Origin: Flavobacterium sp. LHD-85
GTDB taxonomy: Bacteria; Bacteroidota; Bacteroidia; Flavobacteriales; Flavobacteriaceae
NCBI RefSeq assembly: GCF_030929595.1
Contig: NZ_JAVFVR010000010.1
Location: 124,001 to 188,000 of the forward strand
Length of the DNA stretch: 64,000 nucleotides
Direction: 5' to 3'
Within the stretch, counting starts at the first letter, position 1. Each line of letters starts with the position of its first letter. The notes beneath the pieces were generated by a model, which had not been told where the DNA came from, did no database searches, and was given only the letters and a program-made list of their open reading frames with translations. This document shows positions 19,771 through 29,408 of the stretch, piece after piece. A program made the position numbers and the translations under genes.

Positions 19771-21975
19771 TTAATTGCCAGACACTGCTGTGATTTCAAG
19801 CACAACGCTTGATTCTACTTTTGAAGAAGAAACTCTTAAACCTACATTCATCAAATATTCTCCTGTAAAAGATTCTCCAGATTCTTCAAGCGTTTTTTTT
19901 GCTTCAGGCATTAAATTAATTTCTTCAACTTTATAGGTTTTATTGGCATCTAAACCTTGAAAACGAACCAAATTATACTGTGGGTCATAAAGAGGATGAA
20001 GCGTATACGAAAATAAAACTGCTTTGTCTTTTGATTCATCAACATACATTAATACGGCGCGGGTATCCTCGTAAGGAGAAACAATTCGATACATATCGCC
20101 ATGCCAGATTACAGAACTTAATCTTTTATAATTTGCAACTGCATCCTGAGTATATTTTAGTTCTTTTTCTTTCAGTTCTTTTATATTAATGTCAAAACCT
20201 AATTTACCCATCATGGCAACATCTGTTTTGAATTTAATAGATTGATTCCCCCACGATGTCACGTGATTGCAAATCGAAAAAGCTGGAAAAAACTGCGAGA
20301 AGCCCCACTGAATAAATACTCTATTATAAGGATCTGTATTATCACTTGCCCAAAATTCTGTGAAATATTTTAAAAATGCATAATCTGTTCTTCCGCCGCC
20401 GCCTGCACAAAGCATCATTGGTAAATGTGGATATTTTGTTTTAATTCTTTCTAAAACTTTATATAAACCTCTCGTATATTCAATAAATAAATGCGATTGC
20501 TGGTTTTTTAAATAAGTAGAATACGCGTTGGTCATCATACGATTACAATCCCATTTAAAGAAAGCTACGCCGCCGTTTGTCTGCATAATATCGTCTACCG
20601 TTTTAAACACAAAATCCTGCACTTTAGGATTGGATAAATCTAAAACCAATTGCGTGCGATAGTAGCTTTCTGCTCTATTTGGCAATTTTAAAACCCAATC
20701 TGGGTGCTTTTCATACAATTCGCTTTTCGGGTTTACCATTTCAGGCTCAATCCAAATTCCGAATTTAACTCCTGTTTTCTCTGCCTGCTGCATTAAAAAT
20801 CCTAAGCCATTTGGCAATTTTGTTTTGGTTGCCTCCCAATCTCCCAAACCAGATTTATCGCCACTTCTTGGGTACTTATTTCCAAACCATCCGTCGTCCA
20901 ATAAAAACATATCAACACCTAATGTTTTAGAATCTTCAAACATTTCTGTCAATTTCTTTTCGTCGAAATTAAAAAAAGTAGTTTCCCAATTGTTCAATAA
21001 AGTTAAACGAGATTTATCACCATCTTTTACGCCATAGTTTTTTGCCCAAGAATGTAAATTCCTACTGGCCTGCCCTTTTCCTTTGTTTGAAAAAGTGTAA
21101 ATGAAAGATGGCGTAGTAAAAACTTCTCCTGGCTGAAGGCTGTATTCTGAAGCAAACGGATTAATTCCAGAACTGATTCTCAGTGATTTTTTATTATCCA
21201 ATTCAAAAGTAAACTTAAAATTTCCCGACCAGGCAATAGTTCCTGCCACAAGCTCTCCAGTGTTCTCTTTTGCTTTGTCATTCAATGCCAAAAAGAAGAC
21301 CGGCGTCTGGTACATGTTAGTTCTTACACCCAATTTAGAATCAATTACTTTGGCGCCGCTGGTTAACTCGCTTTCCTGCATTCTAACCTCTTTTGCCCAA
21401 TCGCCATGAAACTGAGTCAGCCAATATTTATCTGCATCAAAATGAAGCATAGAAGAAGCATAGTTGTACAACGTAACAGGTTTCTTCTCGCGATGCACAA
21501 TCTCTGTCCATTGTTCTATTACATTTTCTTTATAAAAAGATTTATAATGAAGCGTAACTTCTACAGGATAAACTGGATCTTTCATTTTTATGCTAGTTTC
21601 AGTTGTATTGCCATCTATTTTTGTTGTCTGATGACTTACATAAACCAGCTCCAAAGCGGGATTCCCATCATTGTGTGTCATTCGGATAGCCGATTCAAAT
21701 AAATTATCAGTTCCGTAAGTTGGATACGCTTGATGTCTTAAATTAAGCAACGGATTTCCGTCGTTTATAACAAATGTTCTTTCTTTTTCTTTAGAAAGCG
21801 CATTATAGGCCGAAACTTCCAATTTTGTCCCTAAATACGATTGGTAAAGCAATCCGTTTTTTGCCACTTTTAAGATTAATGCCGTATTCTCGGTTTCAAT
21901 AGCAATGGGATCATTTTGTGCATTAGTCTTCCAAAAGAGAGTCGTCAGAACTAATAGAAATAGTACTTTTTTCAT
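19771..21975 (-). CDS. GH36 alpha-galactosidase
   Basis: This is a secreted or periplasmic retaining alpha-galactosidase of 734 residues, a usual length for GH36. It has a signal peptide (MKKVLFLLVLTTLFWKTNAQ) and an N-terminal beta-supersandwich domain. The catalytic barrel shows FLLDDGWFGNKYPRSGDKSG, GIWIEPEMVNPKSELYEKHP, VAFFKWDCNRMM with the nucleophile Asp, and FWASDNTDPYNR with the acid/base Asp. Also typical of the family is LCAGGGGRTDYAFLKYF. It removes terminal alpha-1,6-galactose from oligosaccharides or polysaccharide side chains. The gene stands alone on the minus strand, divergent from PUL2 across a 933-bp gap, and ends in its own terminator. Confidence 0.95.
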   Translation of the reverse strand: MKKVLFLLVLTTLFWKTNAQNDPIAIETENTALILKVAKNGLLYQSYLGTKLEVSAYNALSKEKERTFVINDGNPLLNLRHQAYPTYGTDNLFESAIRMTHNDGNPALELVYVSHQTTKIDGNTTETSIKMKDPVYPVEVTLHYKSFYKENVIEQWTEIVHREKKPVTLYNYASSMLHFDADKYWLTQFHGDWAKEVRMQESELTSGAKVIDSKLGVRTNMYQTPVFFLALNDKAKENTGELVAGTIAWSGNFKFTFELDNKKSLRISSGINPFASEYSLQPGEVFTTPSFIYTFSNKGKGQASRNLHSWAKNYGVKDGDKSRLTLLNNWETTFFNFDEKKLTEMFEDSKTLGVDMFLLDDGWFGNKYPRSGDKSGLGDWEATKTKLPNGLGFLMQQAEKTGVKFGIWIEPEMVNPKSELYEKHPDWVLKLPNRAESYYRTQLVLDLSNPKVQDFVFKTVDDIMQTNGGVAFFKWDCNRMMTNAYSTYLKNQQSHLFIEYTRGLYKVLERIKTKYPHLPMMLCAGGGGRTDYAFLKYFTEFWASDNTDPYNRVFIQWGFSQFFPAFSICNHVTSWGNQSIKFKTDVAMMGKLGFDINIKELKEKELKYTQDAVANYKRLSSVIWHGDMYRIVSPYEDTRAVLMYVDESKDKAVLFSYTLHPLYDPQYNLVRFQGLDANKTYKVEEINLMPEAKKTLEESGESFTGEYLMNVGLRVSSSKVESSVVLEITAVSGN

Positions 21976-22908
21976 AAAATTTTAATTAACAATAGTGAAT
22001 GTTCGTTATTGAAGATTCTAAAAAAAAGTCAATACCAATCTTTTCAGATTAGAGTTGTATTTCTTTTGAAACTCCGCTTCTCACATTTATCAATCAAACC
22101 AAGAGAAAAATATCATTTGCATAATTAAGCAAGTCAATTGCTTATATCACGCAATTCATAACAACAATAGTTTTTGAGCTCTTATAAACTATTCTTCTTA
22201 TGACTAAAGGAAATTCAAAAGTAGGAAAAATATAATTGAATCCTAATTCTACACACTTGTTTCTTTTTTCGCGATTGTAAAAAAGGTGATTCTAAAAATA
22301 GACTTTTGATAATTTTTACATCACTATTTCAGTATTCTGATATTTTATTATCTAATAAATGCTTTAAAACGTAAAATCGGAACAAACATAAACAAGTTTA
22401 CTCTTACATATTAGCTTAAAAACACTGACTGGTATGGTTAATAGAAGAAAAACGTTTCAAGAATCAAAAATTATTTAGCAAAAAAAAATCTGATACTATA
22501 TTATCCACTTTTAAAAATCAAAATGCATGATTCTGGAATTTAAAGTCTAAATCAATTTCAAAGAAAAATGACCTATGAATATAAAATTTGAATAAAATCT
22601 TCTTTAAAAAGCCAAGAAAAACCTTATTTATTAACTATACTTCGTCAAATTTGAGTTTTATGCATATATTATCCTGTTTATTTTACATATTACTGTAAAT
22701 ACTACGGGTTTTTTAAACATATCATAAAAAACTGGTAGGTACTGGTATGTGTTGGTTTAGAAACATTTATACATTTGGATTTCACATTTATCTCTTTTTT
22801 CATGAACAATTTGCAAGAGCTCAAGGCATTTTGTTTCTCCAAATGAAAAAGATAAAAAACGGACCACAAGAGAATAAATTACTAACTAACAAAAACCAAC
22901 AACAAAAC
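21976..22908. other. Long divergent intergenic region between GH36 and PUL2 susC
   Basis: This 933-bp AT-rich stretch has no convincing gene on either strand. A plus-strand frame is open from 22747 into susC, but its first 54 codons lack a signal peptide and look non-coding. TACATTTG at 22770-22777 fits the Bacteroidota -7 consensus TAnnTTTG on the plus strand. TACTTTTG on the minus strand (22223-22216) does as well. Neither has a well-spaced -33 TTG, so both are weak candidates. The length leaves room for long leaders or regulator sites, but none was recognised. Confidence 0.5.
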
Positions 22909-25900
22909 ATGATTCTATTAACCAAACAAAAACCAACAAAAGATTGGCTTTCTTCTGAAACATGGAAGATTACCAAACTAACATCGGGAGCCTTACTGGC
23001 GCTTACTTTACAAACTTCTTTTGCTGCAGAGTTAGGAGAAAATAAAATCTCCAACAAACTGACTACTAATCTGGCTCTGACAAATAGCAAAAACACATCA
23101 TTTGCTGTAGAAAAACTAATAAAAGGAAAAGTAACGGGTACACAAGGCGAACCGCTTCCTGGTGTAAACATTCTGGTAAAAGGAACAAAAATTACAACTG
23201 TAACAGACTTTGACGGTAATTTTACTATCGAAGTTCCAGACTCCAACAGTATTCTTGTATTTTCTTACACCGGATTTTTAACAAAAGAAGTTCATGCAGA
23301 CGATGCTGTGAGCATTCAACTTGAAGAGCAAAACCAAACCTTAAACGAAGTTGTTGTCGTAGGGTACGGAACGCAGAAAAAAGCTTCTACAACGGGAGCA
23401 ATTGCTTCGATTAAAGGAGGTGTTTTGACTCAAAATGCATCTGCAAACGTATCTAACGGAATTGCCGGACGTATGTCTGGAGTAATCGCCAGTAACCGCT
23501 CTGGAAGACCAGGTGACGATAGCTCAAGCCTTTTGATTAGAGGATTCAACTCCTTTGGTGGAGGAACAAGTCCGCTTGTAGTTGTTGACGGTATTCCTGA
23601 CCGTGACTTAAACAGGATTAATCCAGATGATATCGAATCTGTAACCGTTCTAAAAGATGCATCGGCGGCTATTTATGGGGTTCGTTCTGCAAATGGAGTA
23701 ATTCTGGTGACCACTAAAAGAGGTAAAATCGGTGCTCCGACAATCAAAATTGACGGATCTTATGGCGTTCAGCAATTGACACGAATGAGCGAAAGAGTTA
23801 ATTCTTGGGAATACATGACGTATTACAATGAACTTAATGCTCATAAGGGAACTACGCTTCCTTACACTCAGGCAGAAATTGATAAATACAAAGCCGGAAA
23901 CGATCCTAACTATACCAGTACAGACTGGATGAAACAGGTCTATAGAAAAGATGCGCCACAAGCCAACCTTTCGCTTTCTGTAAATGGAGGTAATGAACAA
24001 GTAAAATATTTCTTTTCTGGCCAATATTTAAATCAGGAAAGTAATCTTAGACACAGTGACGAGAGATACAGACAGTTCAATTTGAGATCGAATATTGATG
24101 TTAACATCACTTCAAACTTTAAGGTAAACTTAGATATTGCTACTCGTAAAGAAGACAGAAACTATCCAGCAGTAAGCATTGGAAGCATTATGCACGAAAC
24201 AGTTAGCATGTATCCTTTTATTCCTGCTTATTGGAAAAATGGCTCCCCATCATCGGGTATCACAAATGGTAGAAACCCAATCTTAATGTCTTCACCAGCG
24301 GCAGGTTATGATAAAGTGGTAAACTTAATTGTAAATCCAAAAATCGGATTTGAGCTGAAATTGCCAAGAATAACAGAAGGATTATCACTTAGCGGTTATG
24401 CTGCATTTGACTATAATGTGCGCAGTGAAAAAAAATTCACAAAACCTTGGGATGCTTATTCTTACGACAAAACAAACGACAGCTATAATAACGTAAAAAA
24501 CAGCACTAGTATAACAAGTGTAATGCAAGAAGAACGAATTGCCAATCAAAATACGTATTTCGCAAAATTAGCCTACGATCGTAAATTCAACAAACACGCG
24601 GTAAATGCTTTTGTAGGATATGAGCAGACTACAATGGACAAAACGCAAACGTATGCTTATAGAAGAGATTTATTGAGCGATCAATTGGATCAGATTTTTA
24701 CAGGAAGTACAAAAGGGCAAAACGCTACCGGTGGTGCTTATCAGGATGGTCGTGAAAGTTTCCTTGGAAGAGTCGCTTACAATTTTGATGATAAATATTT
24801 TGCAGAAGTTACTGCTCGTTACAACGGATCATTCAATTTCCCTTCTTCAACTCGTTGGGGTATGTTCCCTGCCATTAGTGCTGGTTGGAAAATATCTGAA
24901 GAACCTTTCTTCAAAAACAATATTAAAGGATTTGATTTACTAAAAATAAGAGCTTCTTGGGGAAGAATGGGTAACGACGATTTAAGAGAAACTATTAATG
25001 GAGTGGATTATCTTAACCAATATCTTTTCTTAACGAGATATCAGCTAACGACCGATCAACAGCTTTACAGCTACTTTGGATCAGACTTTACATTAAACAA
25101 CAGTATTTACCTTTCTTCTACTCCGAATCCAAATATTACTTGGGAAATTCAAGACTCTAAAAACATTGGTTTTGATTTTGGATTCTTCGGAAATAAATTA
25201 ACAGCAACATTTGATTATTTCAGCAATAAAAGATCTGACATCTTAGCAGCAAGAAATGCGTCTGTGCCTTTGTACACAGGACTATCGCTTCCAAAAGAGA
25301 ATATTGGAAAGACTGTAAACAGAGGAACTGATTGGTCTGTAAATTATGCTGATCGTATCAATAGTTTTAAATATAGTGTTGGTTTTAATTTTACTTATGC
25401 ACAAAGTGAAGTATTGTTTCGCGATGAAGCGGCAAACATTCCTGCTTGGCAAAAATCAACCGGAAGAGCTATCGATTCTTGGTTAGTATACCAAACAAAC
25501 GGAATTTACCGCACTCAGGCAGAAGTTGATAGTTCGCCTCATTTTGAAGGAGCAAAACCGGGTGATCTTTGGGTAAAAGATACGGACAATGACGGAAACA
25601 TTACTTCTAATGACAAAGTAAGAATTCCAGAATCTGCAACGCCAAAAATTGCTTACGGTATTCCTATGAGAGCAGAATACAAAGGTTTTTCTATCGACAT
25701 GCTTTGGACTGGTCAGGCAAAAGCAAAACAAGTAATCTTGCCGCAAGCGCAAGGCGCTATTGTAGCACCTCCAAGATGGTTATACGATGACAGATACACA
25801 GCAGATAATCCAAATTCTAAATACCCTGTTGCCTTCAATGATTCTGATCCAAGAAACAATATTGAAGCGGACTTTTGGCTAAAAGATGCCTCTTTCTTTA

Positions 25901-26112
25901 GACTAAAATCTTTAGAGGTTTCGTATACATTACCTGAAAAAGTACTGTCTAGATTCGGAATTCTAAATACAAGATTTTATGCGGGAGGAACAAATTTGTT
26001 CTCTATCGACCACATGAAACAGTACAATTTAGATCCTGAAACAAACAATAAAACAGGTGTAATTTATCCACAAACCCGTATTTACAGAATCGGTGTAAGC
26101 ATTGAATTATAA
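22909..26112 (+). CDS. SusC-family TonB-dependent transporter (PUL2)
   Basis: This is an outer-membrane glycan importer of 1067 residues from the ATG at 22909. That start gives MILLTKQKPTKDWLSSETWK followed by a hydrophobic signal core (LTSGALLALTLQTSFAA), the same plan as the PUL1 SusC. It has no STN domain. A carboxypeptidase-regulatory-like domain (GKVTGTQGEPLPGVNILVKG) follows the signal. Next come the plug (LLIRGFNSFGGGTSPLVVVD, SVTVLKDASAAIYGVRSANG) and a long barrel ending YRIGVSIEL. Without an STN domain or a neighbouring sigma/anti-sigma pair it is probably not a trans-envelope sensor. It is followed by its SusD partner after 19 bp. Confidence 0.96.
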   Translation: MILLTKQKPTKDWLSSETWKITKLTSGALLALTLQTSFAAELGENKISNKLTTNLALTNSKNTSFAVEKLIKGKVTGTQGEPLPGVNILVKGTKITTVTDFDGNFTIEVPDSNSILVFSYTGFLTKEVHADDAVSIQLEEQNQTLNEVVVVGYGTQKKASTTGAIASIKGGVLTQNASANVSNGIAGRMSGVIASNRSGRPGDDSSSLLIRGFNSFGGGTSPLVVVDGIPDRDLNRINPDDIESVTVLKDASAAIYGVRSANGVILVTTKRGKIGAPTIKIDGSYGVQQLTRMSERVNSWEYMTYYNELNAHKGTTLPYTQAEIDKYKAGNDPNYTSTDWMKQVYRKDAPQANLSLSVNGGNEQVKYFFSGQYLNQESNLRHSDERYRQFNLRSNIDVNITSNFKVNLDIATRKEDRNYPAVSIGSIMHETVSMYPFIPAYWKNGSPSSGITNGRNPILMSSPAAGYDKVVNLIVNPKIGFELKLPRITEGLSLSGYAAFDYNVRSEKKFTKPWDAYSYDKTNDSYNNVKNSTSITSVMQEERIANQNTYFAKLAYDRKFNKHAVNAFVGYEQTTMDKTQTYAYRRDLLSDQLDQIFTGSTKGQNATGGAYQDGRESFLGRVAYNFDDKYFAEVTARYNGSFNFPSSTRWGMFPAISAGWKISEEPFFKNNIKGFDLLKIRASWGRMGNDDLRETINGVDYLNQYLFLTRYQLTTDQQLYSYFGSDFTLNNSIYLSSTPNPNITWEIQDSKNIGFDFGFFGNKLTATFDYFSNKRSDILAARNASVPLYTGLSLPKENIGKTVNRGTDWSVNYADRINSFKYSVGFNFTYAQSEVLFRDEAANIPAWQKSTGRAIDSWLVYQTNGIYRTQAEVDSSPHFEGAKPGDLWVKDTDNDGNITSNDKVRIPESATPKIAYGIPMRAEYKGFSIDMLWTGQAKAKQVILPQAQGAIVAPPRWLYDDRYTADNPNSKYPVAFNDSDPRNNIEADFWLKDASFFRLKSLEVSYTLPEKVLSRFGILNTRFYAGGTNLFSIDHMKQYNLDPETNNKTGVIYPQTRIYRIGVSIEL

Positions 26113-26131
26113 CAAGGTAAAAGATCAAGAC

Positions 26132-27832
26132 ATGAAAAATTATAAAATCAATAAACTAATAAATATAAAAAAGAAAGCACTTATTGTGGCTTCTCTTTTT
26201 ATTGCTGTTGCTGCTGTAACATCCTGTAGCGAAGATCCTCTAGATAAAGTTCCTTTGGATTCTTATACCGATGAAAACGTGTGGAATGACTTAAAACTTA
26301 CAGAAGCTTTCGCTAATAATCTTTATACGGTATTGCCAAGCACTCAGCACAACTGGAACGATAGAACAAACCGAAGCTGGATCTTATCTACGGCCTGTGA
26401 TGAAGCCTTTAATAATTTTAACGATTATGATGTGTGGAATCTTAATTCTGGAGCCATTACTCCAGACAACGCAGGAGATTTCAATACTTGGAAGCCTGCT
26501 TATGCCACAATCCAAAACTGTAATATCTTTTTATCCCGAATTGACAACGTGCCTGGAGACGACGCTTGGAGAAACAGATTAAAAGGCGAAGTGCTTTTCT
26601 TAAGAGCTTATGCTTATTTCAAATTAATTAGCGATTACGGTGGAGTTCCTCTTGTTACTAAGCCTTTTGAGTTAAATAGCGATTTTAAAGTAGACCGCAG
26701 TTCTTACGATCAATGTGTTGATTTTATTGTTGGAGAATTAGACAAAGCTGCCGAATTGCTTCCTTTAACACCTAAAGATCTCGGAAGAGTTACAAAAGGT
26801 GCTGCACTTGCAATAAAATCTAGAACATTGCTTTATGCTGCAAGTCCGCAATGGAATCCTTCTAATGATTTGACAAAATGGAAAAAAGCATCAGACGCTG
26901 CAAAAGCGGTTATGGATTTAAATATGTATTCGCTTTATGATAAAAAATACGAAGATCTTTTTACTACCAACAATTCTGAAGTTATCTTCTCTCGTTTATC
27001 AAGTAAAGACCCGCAATGGAGCGCTTTCAACGGTGTAGAAATGTTTAACTCTCCAAGCGGTTTTCACGGATGGGCAAATTTTGCGCCAAGCCAAAGCCAT
27101 ATTGATGCTTACGGAACTGCTGACGGAAAAGACATTACAGACCCAACATCTGGCTATGATCCTCAAAAACCTTATGTAAATAGAGATCCTCGTTTTTACA
27201 AAAATATCGTGTATGACGGACGTGCTTACGGAAAACCTGAATTCTTCCAAGATCGTTACGATGCAGGAAGTTCAAACAAAGCCGAGTTCTACGAAGGTGG
27301 TTTAGATTCTCCACAAGGATGGGATACTTGGAACGCTAGTAAAACTCGTTATACTTTCCGTAAATATTGCGATACAACATACAATTATAACAATGAAACG
27401 CAGACTAATAAAGCTTGGATTATTTCTCGTTTAGGAGAAATCTATTTGAACTATGCTGAATCAGAATTTAAACTGGGACATGAAGGAACTGCGATTCAAT
27501 ATCTAAATTTATTAAGACAGCGTGCAGGAATTACAAATCCTTTGACAGGTTTAACTGGAACAGCTTTAGAGAATAAAATTCGCAACGAAAGACAAGTTGA
27601 ATTATGTCTTGAAGGATTCCGTTACTATGATGTACGCCGTTGGAAAATAGCCGAAGAAACTGAAAATAAACCTTTAATGGGTGTAATTATTACCAAAAAT
27701 AATGATGGTTCAAAAACTTACACCTATTCGAAAGTTCAAGAAAGGATTTTTAAACCACAGCATTATCTGCTCCCTATTCCGAGAGATGAAATAAACAGAA
27801 CAGGTTTACCCCAAAACCCTGGTTATAACTAA
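26132..27832 (+). CDS. SusD/RagB-family glycan-binding lipoprotein (PUL2)
   Basis: This is a 566-residue surface lipoprotein that partners the SusC immediately upstream. The ATG at 26132 is chosen over an upstream TTG that overlaps susC. It begins MKNYKINKLINIKKKALIVA and reaches a lipobox at AVTSCSED. The family signatures are DPLDKVPLDSYTDENVWNDL, LFLRAYAYFKLISDYGGVPL, ISRLGEIYLNYAESEF, IRNERQVELCLEGFRYYDVR and HYLLPIPRDEINRTGLPQN. Its pairing, spacing and orientation indicate a functional SusCD complex. Nothing in the sequence fixes the ligand, but the two genes that follow encode probable carbohydrate-active enzymes. Confidence 0.95.
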   Translation: MKNYKINKLINIKKKALIVASLFIAVAAVTSCSEDPLDKVPLDSYTDENVWNDLKLTEAFANNLYTVLPSTQHNWNDRTNRSWILSTACDEAFNNFNDYDVWNLNSGAITPDNAGDFNTWKPAYATIQNCNIFLSRIDNVPGDDAWRNRLKGEVLFLRAYAYFKLISDYGGVPLVTKPFELNSDFKVDRSSYDQCVDFIVGELDKAAELLPLTPKDLGRVTKGAALAIKSRTLLYAASPQWNPSNDLTKWKKASDAAKAVMDLNMYSLYDKKYEDLFTTNNSEVIFSRLSSKDPQWSAFNGVEMFNSPSGFHGWANFAPSQSHIDAYGTADGKDITDPTSGYDPQKPYVNRDPRFYKNIVYDGRAYGKPEFFQDRYDAGSSNKAEFYEGGLDSPQGWDTWNASKTRYTFRKYCDTTYNYNNETQTNKAWIISRLGEIYLNYAESEFKLGHEGTAIQYLNLLRQRAGITNPLTGLTGTALENKIRNERQVELCLEGFRYYDVRRWKIAEETENKPLMGVIITKNNDGSKTYTYSKVQERIFKPQHYLLPIPRDEINRTGLPQNPGYN

Positions 27833-27844
27833 TTATAACCAATT

Positions 27845-27878
27845 AAGCAAACCCATCTAGGGGGATGGGTTTGCTTTT
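27845..27878 (+). terminator. Intrinsic terminator after PUL2 susD
   Basis: AAGCAAACCCATC (27845-27857) pairs with GATGGGTTTGCTT (27864-27876) around the loop TAGGGG and is followed by TT. The 13-bp stem is strong. It lies 13 bp after the susD stop and 41 bp before the next gene on the same strand, so it may act as a partial terminator inside the operon. Confidence 0.8.
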
Positions 27879-27918
27879 AAAATGTATCTAGACCAAAATC
27901 CAAATCGAAAATAGCTTT

Positions 27919-29352
27919 ATGAAAAATCACTTTTTAGTTTTACTGGCCAATTGCTGTTTCTTTTTGAATGCCTTTAGTCAAGAAAGCGTTACCTTCAAAT
28001 CTTCAGATGCTGCACTTCAGCTTGCTTTTGAGCGTGCCAAAAGTATGGCATTGATTTATAAAGGAGATTCAAATGATCCTGTTGGACCATGGTATGAAGC
28101 GGCTCTGCCTTCACGATCTGCATTTTGTATGCGAGATGTATCGCATCAAAGCATTGGTGCAGAAATCCTTGGACTAAGTAAGGAAAATAAAAATATGCTT
28201 TCGCTATTTGCTAAAAATATTTCAGAAAGTAAAGATTGGTGCTCTTTTTGGGAAATCAATAAATATGGAAAACCAGCTCCCGAAGATTACAAAAACGACA
28301 AAGAATTCTGGTACAATCTTAATAGCAATTTTGATGTCATATTTGCCTGCTGGAGATTGTATTTATGGACTGGCGATGAAGGTTATATCAAAAATCCCGA
28401 GTTTGAGAATTTCTTCGAAAAATCATCAACAGCATATATCGAACGATGGGTTTTACAAGCTGATTCTCTACTGACAAGACCAGAATTTGTAAACTCTCCT
28501 GCTCCATTCAATATAAAAGACGATTTTCATAAATGTCGCGGACTGGCTTCTTATTCTGAAGGTATTCCAGGTCTAAAAATGGGAGTCGATCTTGTTGCTG
28601 CAATTTATCGTGGTCTGCTTACCTATTCTTCTATTTTAAAAGAAAAAGGGCAATTTGAACAATCAGCTTTCTTTGAGAAGAAAGCAGTACAATACCAAGA
28701 GCAGATAGAACAAATCTGGTGGGATCAAAATGCATCGGCCTATAATGTAATTTATACCGCAGATGGCAAATTCAGCAAAGATTTTGGCGAACTATTTTTA
28801 TTGTGGTTTGACGCTTTGAAGGATGCAGACAGAACCGAAAAAACAATTAAGCATATTCTTTCTGCAAAAAGCAATGTAGAAAATGCCTCTTATCTTCCTT
28901 TTCTATTATATAAATATGGCTATGAAGATAAAGCATACGAATACATTTTACACTTAACAGCCCCTGAAACCAAAAGAAGAGAATATCCAGAAGTTTCATA
29001 TGGCGTAATTGAAGGCATCGTACACGGTTATATGGGAATAGAACCAGATGCATCAAAAAAAACAATAACAACAGTAAATCGAGGAAAAAAAGATAGCATT
29101 TCTGAGGTCGACAATTTACCCGTGTTGCATACAACACTAGCTGTACAACACAAAAACCAAACAACAACACTACACAACAAAGGCGAAAATTTTATAGAAT
29201 GGAAAGCTATGTTTACTGGAAATTACAATTCTATTTTTATAAATGATAAAAAAGCTGCCGTAATTCATGAAAAGGACAACAAGGGAAATCCCTACACTGC
29301 TATTACAATTCGTGTGAATCCTGGACAAAAAATAACGGCAGCCTCTCGCTAA
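27919..29352 (+). CDS. Putative (alpha/alpha)6-barrel glycoside hydrolase, family not assigned
   Basis: This is a secreted protein of 477 residues with a signal peptide (MKNHFLVLLANCCFFLNAFSQ). The helical sequence pattern with repeated Trp, Tyr and acidic motifs suggests an (alpha/alpha)6 barrel: PSRSAFCMRDVSHQSIGAEI, LNSNFDVIFACWRLYLWTGD, GLASYSEGIPGLKMGVDLVA, EYPEVSYGVIEGIVHGYMG. I do not recognise the family with confidence. It may belong to one of the newer all-helical CAZy families such as GH154, but this could not be checked. It is the third gene of PUL2 and precedes a second helical-barrel protein, so it probably trims an oligosaccharide imported by the SusCD pair. The last 60 residues look like a small beta domain. 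Confidence 0.7.
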   Translation: MKNHFLVLLANCCFFLNAFSQESVTFKSSDAALQLAFERAKSMALIYKGDSNDPVGPWYEAALPSRSAFCMRDVSHQSIGAEILGLSKENKNMLSLFAKNISESKDWCSFWEINKYGKPAPEDYKNDKEFWYNLNSNFDVIFACWRLYLWTGDEGYIKNPEFENFFEKSSTAYIERWVLQADSLLTRPEFVNSPAPFNIKDDFHKCRGLASYSEGIPGLKMGVDLVAAIYRGLLTYSSILKEKGQFEQSAFFEKKAVQYQEQIEQIWWDQNASAYNVIYTADGKFSKDFGELFLLWFDALKDADRTEKTIKHILSAKSNVENASYLPFLLYKYGYEDKAYEYILHLTAPETKRREYPEVSYGVIEGIVHGYMGIEPDASKKTITTVNRGKKDSISEVDNLPVLHTTLAVQHKNQTTTLHNKGENFIEWKAMFTGNYNSIFINDKKAAVIHEKDNKGNPYTAITIRVNPGQKITAASR

Positions 29353-29408
29353 AACAACTCGTCCAATGTACTACTAATACAATGGACACAATTTAAAATT
29401 AAAACACT

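Noticed and set aside
22747-22908. 54-codon extension of the PUL2 SusC, or a small upstream gene
   Set aside because: There is no start context, the composition is unlike the mature gene, and the true signal peptide begins at 22909.
22821-23246. 141-codon minus-strand frame opposite the start of PUL2 susC
   Set aside because: It overlaps the conserved SusC N-terminal domains and its translation has no family features.
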